Shown here: positions 59,332 to 64,000 of the stretch, one piece after another
Position numbering within the stretch: the stretch's first letter is position 1
Layout: each line of letters begins with the position of its first letter
NCBI RefSeq assembly: GCF_000340215.1
Contig: NW_006921534.1
Coordinates: 62,001 to 126,000, forward strand
Source: Pseudocercospora fijiensis CIRAD86
Lineage: Eukaryota > Ascomycota > Dothideomycetes > Mycosphaerellales > Mycosphaerellaceae
Reading direction: 5' to 3'
DNA length: 64,000 nt
Position numbers and translations under genes: made by a program
The notes under the pieces: model-generated
The model's input: the letters and a program-made list of their open reading frames with translations, nothing else
The model's database searches: none
Told to the model about the DNA's origin: nothing

Positions 59332-60988
59332 AGTAAGTTAATATATAGCATAGAAGAGTCGATATTATACTCGAGAAGCTAGCTAAATATACCCGAGAAG
59401 GCGCTAAGTACTAATAATCGGCGAAATACGATAGAGTAGGAGCGCTTCTAGCTAGAAGTAGTCGGGTTATTATAGACGCGGTTAAGGCGGTCGTTACCTA
59501 CGATTATAGCGAATCTAGCGACTATAGCGCAATATATAGCCTCTAACGTTAAAGTAGGCGAGGTCTCTATATAGATAATCTACTATAGTAGGATTTCGGA
59601 GCCGAGTATTACGGTCTCGCCCTAGATAAGTAGTTAGGTACCTTTAACGCGGCGAAGTATATAGATACTTATTAGTAGGGGAACGAGGGTAGAGTAGCGC
59701 CTATCTATATCCTTCTTATCGCTCGGGCGTAAGAGAGTCCGCTAGGCGACGGGATTAATTACCTAGAGGTAGCATTCCTACTCGCTAATACTATACTACT
59801 TCTTACTATTGCTATTCGGGGCAGGTTAGGACACTTAGTTAGTAGGTACGCGAGTTTAGTCTATACCGTACTTCTTACGGAACTCCTCGTATAGCCGCTC
59901 GTAGACGTCCGAGCTACCGAGGCTACCGATAAGTTCTTCGCGACGAGTATCTAGCTACTTCTTACGAATACGCCGAAAGAGATAGCGTATAAGGCTAGCA
60001 AAGTCGGCTATATTATTACGGAATAGCGTAGCTATCGCGAATACTAAGACCGTATACTCGTTATCGAGTAGTATCTATATAGAGTTACTTTATAGAGAAA
60101 ACTTATTCTTAAAGTAATAGCCTTTATCGCCGATAACGATAGATAGCCGGGCGGCGCGCGTACCCTATAGAAGAGATATATTATTAGATATATACTCTAG
60201 TAGGAACGCCTCGTTCTTCTCCTATTCCTTAGCGGCGTCGTATATATACTCGGCGGTATTATCGAGTACAGTAAAGTCGTCGAGAGACTCTTCGGGTTCC
60301 TCGATATCGCGGAGTTACTCGAGTTTCTAGCCGTATCGCGTCTTATATATAACGCCTAGTTATATAGTCTTCTAGACCTACGAATCCCTAGTAGTAATAA
60401 GGATAGTACGAGTAGTCTATAGGCTTTCGACTAGCAACCTATTAACGAAAGTAATAAGACCTTCTAGCTTAGCGGTAGTACCTTTAACGTAGTAGGTAGG
60501 ATTCTTAGGATCGGGCTTAACGTTAATATATATAGCGACGTTAATATAGCGCGCGTAGCCCTCTCTAGGCCTAAAGTATTAGGCGCAATTATTACGCTAG
60601 ATATTAACGGCCGTATTAGGGCTAATCTCGTATATAGGTATATAATCTAGTAGGGCCGGATTATACTCGTTAAAGAAGGCCTAGACTACTAAGAATACGA
60701 GGTTATATACGTCGGCGTCGGTATACTTTAGTAGAGTACGCTACTCGCTACCGGCCTTTACTATTTAGATATCGATACCGATATACTAGCCTAGCTTAGA
60801 CTCTATAGGCAATCCTAGATAGGCCTAGACGTAGGCATCGATAAGCTCCTACTTATCCGGCGTAAGTAGGCGAGTATCGACGTCTATCGAGGCCTAGTTA
60901 GTAGCGTTAACTATAGATATAGGAATTTATATATTAGTAATAGGGCGAGGCGCGATATTACTCTTAATATACGCGCGGTAGAGTACGG

Positions 60989-61125
60989 CTATAATAAACG
61001 TTAGTAGAGGAGAAATAAGTAGTAGGCAGACTATTTTACCGTCTAGATAAAAAGAAAAAAGCATATAAGCGACGACTAGATTACCGGCCGGCAAAACGGT
61101 CTATACGTAGAAAGAGAAAACGTAC
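60989..61125 (-). other. SNF2 gene intron with motif pair
   Basis: Donor GTACGT, branch TACTAAC, acceptor TATTATAG, 137 bp. It contains cgttttgccggccggtaa and, further on, tctagacggtaaaatag, two members of the same near-palindromic motif. Confidence 0.65.
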
Positions 61126-62470
61126 CTCGGTAGTTACGACGCTATTCTTCGATATATTCGGACTAATAGACGACGGCGTAGAGGACCGTAATAGTCTTAC
61201 TAGTACCTACGTTATCGGCGAGGATAGCGCCTTATATAGGCGACTTCTATATTTAGAGAATCTACGCGATTACCTAAGGCTACTATAGCTTTAAGGCGAG
61301 ATCGCGAAATATAATATAGAATCTATACTTACTAATAGGGTCAATCTCGCCGTCTAGGAGCGCGGTAACTATAATGCCCGTCGCGGCGTACGCGTTTATA
61401 AATATAGGAGGGACGGCTAATACGCTATTTATATAACGTAATATATTGCTAAATATAGTATTCGTATCTATAGGGTACTATAGAAGTTCGCGGTAGTCTA
61501 GGGAGTCGGCGGTATAGTACTCGGCCTCTCGGTTAATATAGTCCTATATAGCCGATAGTAGATTATCGTTTGTATCTTAGGGTAGAGGCATACCTATAGT
61601 ACGGTAGACCTTCTCTATATATTAGTAGTAACCTTTATAAAGAAACCGCTTATTAGCCGGATCGATAGTAGTATAGTCGTTAAAGAAGATTAGATTACGG
61701 CGCTCGGCGAGGCATTTAATATATTCGTCGTATATAGTCTAATCCTATATATCTAGATCGCGGGTATTAAGGTTAGTAGTCTTACCCGCGAATAGGTTAT
61801 AGCGTATACCCGAGAGATATTAGATAGTATTATTATACTCTTAGGCCGAACGGAGAATAGTACGTTTTATATTAGTAAAGAATTCGGTTTCGACGTAGGC
61901 TAGAGCCTAGCGAGCTTCGTTATCGGCTAGTTTTTAGTCTTAGGCCTACTCTACGGTATTAAATATTATAGTACCGGGGACTCCGTATACGATAGGCTCC
62001 GCGTTAGCCCTACCGTAGAAATCCTTCTTAAATACGTACGCTATACCCCCTACTTCCTTATTCTTACGAACCTTAGTATACTAGTATTAGACTAGTAATA
62101 TAAGGCGAAAGAGGACATTTCCGTTAACCTCCTAGCCTTAAATACTCTTAGCTACCTTTCGGTATTCGGGGGGAATCTCTAGAGGCACTTCGAGTATATA
62201 CGCGTAGTCTTCGTATATCTCGGCGACTATTCGTACTAGGTAGGCTATACGTAAGAAATAGACGGCGAGGCGTAGTCTCGGCTTCGAATATAGGAAGCGG
62301 ATATCGTTAGGTATATCCTCTACCGTAAGATCGTCGATAGTAAAAGTATTATCGGATATAGCGAAGATATACTCGAGAATAGTCTTCGTCGGAACTAAAT
62401 TATTCGAGTTACCCGGTAGCTAGTCCTCCTTAGGTAGGTCGTCGTTACTATCGCGTAAACTAAATAGGTT

Positions 62471-62634
62471 CTATATAATAATATTAGCGTTAACTAGAAG
62501 GGATATATAACTACGAGGACTAAACCGCTAACTATTTCGCTAGCCGGTAAAGTCTAACTTCGGTATAGCGGGTTTACTAGCCGGTAAAACAGTTAGTATA
62601 TTAGTCTAGATATATAGCGTAGGACGGAACTTAC
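62471..62634 (-). other. SNF2 gene intron with motif pair
   Basis: Donor GTAAGT, acceptor TATATAG, 164 bp. It contains gttttaccggctagtaaac and ctttaccggctagcgaaa about 40 bp apart. Confidence 0.65.
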
Positions 62635-63150
62635 CTAGTATCTACCGTTATTCTAATACTACCGACCTACCGACTACGATATAGCCTAAAGGAACCCTTT
62701 ATATAGATCCTAATAAGGGAAGTTTAGAAATAAGAGAATATATCTATTTTTCTCTAGACCGGATTCTAGGAAGCCGAGAAGGTATATACTGCAATCGGCC
62801 TAGACGGGAACTCGCGTACTATTTACTAGGAATATTCTAAGCGCCTCTCTTCTAGCTTTACGTATAGCCTCGTATAGTGCCTGCTTCTTATCCGTAGTTA
62901 GGCTAAACTATAGCGGTACGGTTACTACCTTAGATACCTTAGGAGCCTTAGGCTTAGGCTTAGGCTAGGCAGATATATCCGGCGTAGGAGGAGTAGCTAG
63001 TATATTCTAGGTAGCCTTAGTGCTCTTACCCTTAGTTCTCGTAGGGAGAGTCGGCGACGACTCGGTAGCGTTCGCGTTAGTAGTAACTATCTTCTTATAC
63101 TTCTTCGGCGTCGCTAGGCTAGTTAGTACGAACTTCTCGTTTAGATTTAT

Positions 63151-64000
63151 AATCGCCGTCGGTATATAGCGTACTAGCCGTTATTTACCGTTCGGACTAG
63201 CTAGAAGAGTAGCTCGTAGATATAGATTAGTTTACCGGGCGGAGAAAATAGGAGTATAGACTAGTTTACTAAATAGAGAAACGAGACAGAGGTAGGTAGA
63301 CGAGGAAGGCGGTAGTAGTAGGAGTAGATTATAAAGTAGAAGAAGTTAGGGCGATAGTAGAAAGGTATATACTAGTATTAGCGCTCGGACCTCTAACCGT
63401 TTATATAGCGGGCCGCGTAGATAGCGCAAATATATAGGGCAGTTTACTTTACTAACGCGCGTATAAAAGAGACGTCCCGAGCGATATAGCTAATTTATAT
63501 AGTAAAGTTAGGACCGCCTTTCGTTCGGTACGTTAGTTAAGGCCGATAGGTAAAGTCCGCTAAAACGCGCTAGTATAGGGTTTAGAACCTAATCTAAGAG
63601 GAAGGAATAAAGTAAAGCCGAAGCGACGCTATTACCTTACTAAGATCCTATACTAGACAGACCGCTTACGTCGCCTATATAATTTTATATAGTATATCAA
63701 AGTCGTATATCTCTGTCTACGATATAGGCGAGGTTGCGCGCGAAGTAGGGCTATAGAAGGTAGCCGAACGACGACAAAGCAGTATATAATAGTAACGTAA
63801 TATATACGTAGACTTTATATATACGGTAGATACGAGGCGTAGAAGGAAGTAAAGTAAAGTCTAACTAGAGTAGGTACGGCAAGACGAAATATAACTAAGG
63901 CAATACTAACGACTTTACTAGCCGGAAAAGTAGTTAACCGTCGCTGCGAGAGTATATCTAGTTAAGACGGATTAGTAACCGATAGAGTGCTTATTAGAGA
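63151..64000. other. Upstream region of the SNF2 gene, no gene seen
   Basis: 850 bp without a convincing frame on either strand. It holds three further versions of the near-palindromic motif (about 63225, 63263 and 63911), the last as gactttactagccggaaaag. It may include promoter and 5' untranslated sequence. Confidence 0.4.

Larger units (their letters stand above)
56830..63150 (-). pseudogene. Large SNF2-family helicase relic, split by the gypsy insertion
   Basis: The minus frame starts near 63150 (former ATG, NLNEKFVLTSLATPKKYKK) with a basic, Pro/Thr-rich N-terminus. Motif I reads GAILADNVGTSKT (61195-61235; the family has ADDVGLGKT), motif II GDKGY (60095-60150; DEGH before RIP), and motif III in VFAIATLF (about 60030). 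The C-terminal helicase domain has ADEKIIF, SIYARIT and GRSSRVRQTYLV (58738-58790), followed by an Asp/Ser-rich tail with KKRK-type basic clusters. At least three introns with good signals are recognisable. With the 30494-30667 piece the gene is about 6.5 kb. RIP is severe, as in the A units, although no second copy is in the window. Confidence 0.7.

Noticed and set aside
1..64000. rRNA or tRNA genes
   Set aside because: I looked for rRNA-like conserved stretches and tRNA-type box A/box B pairs and saw none that were convincing in RIP-altered sequence.

Overview
The window looks like a subtelomeric, repeat-dominated region of a filamentous ascomycete (Pezizomycotina) that has been heavily mutated by repeat-induced point mutation (RIP). 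CpA and TpG are almost absent in most of it, TpA is hugely over-represented and CpG is spared. Long reading frames can be followed for kilobases, and they are broken almost only by TAA/TAG where CAA/CAG/TGG would fit; TGA is rare. None of the apparent open frames is a convincing intact gene; the real genes are RIP relics read across those stops. Unless stated otherwise, protein identities come from my own reading of translations across RIP stops, not from database searches.

(1) 1-26131: four head-to-tail units (A1 1-7253, A2 7254-11000, A3 11001-13541, A4 13542-26131) with the same right end: a short CCCTAA telomeric tract followed by AGTGCCCTATAGT. Each has a different left truncation point, butted directly against the neighbouring unit's end. 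The longest unit, A4, carries relics I call R(-), Q(-), P(+), X(+), Y(-) and Z(-). Z is the N-terminal half of a UPF1/ZNFX1-like helicase. A palindrome centred on TTTAGGTACGTACCTAAA recurs in nearly every intergenic space. A4 ends on a degenerate telomere-like tract (26132-26275), followed by a 48-bp minisatellite and an assembly gap (27230-27504). The orientation suggests the chromosome end lies to the left and that units were added to it one after another.

(2) 27505-30490: a minus-strand relic of unknown function (S) and an array of a 16-bp near-palindromic motif.

(3) 30494-63150: one large minus-strand SNF2-family gene, split by nested insertions. A Ty3/gypsy element (30668-56829, 695-bp LTRs, 5-bp target duplication GTATC) sits near its 3' end. 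Inside the 5' LTR of that element sits a 19.5-kb DNA transposon (31298-50762, terminal inverted repeats, TA target duplication). Its transposase is of the Plavaka (CACTA-like) type. The DNA transposon also carries an Argonaute-like relic (PAZ, part of MID, C-terminal half of PIWI), an SNF2-like helicase, a small coiled-coil protein, a large unknown gene (V) and a possible further gene (U).

(4) 63151-64000: upstream sequence of the SNF2 gene, no gene seen.

The strength of RIP fits the nesting order: flank and A-array worst, gypsy element intermediate, DNA transposon least. The most notable content is an Argonaute gene carried as cargo by a giant DNA transposon, and a telomere-attached, multi-gene, 5'-truncating repeat family whose genes share one palindrome. 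Coordinates of relic genes are approximate.
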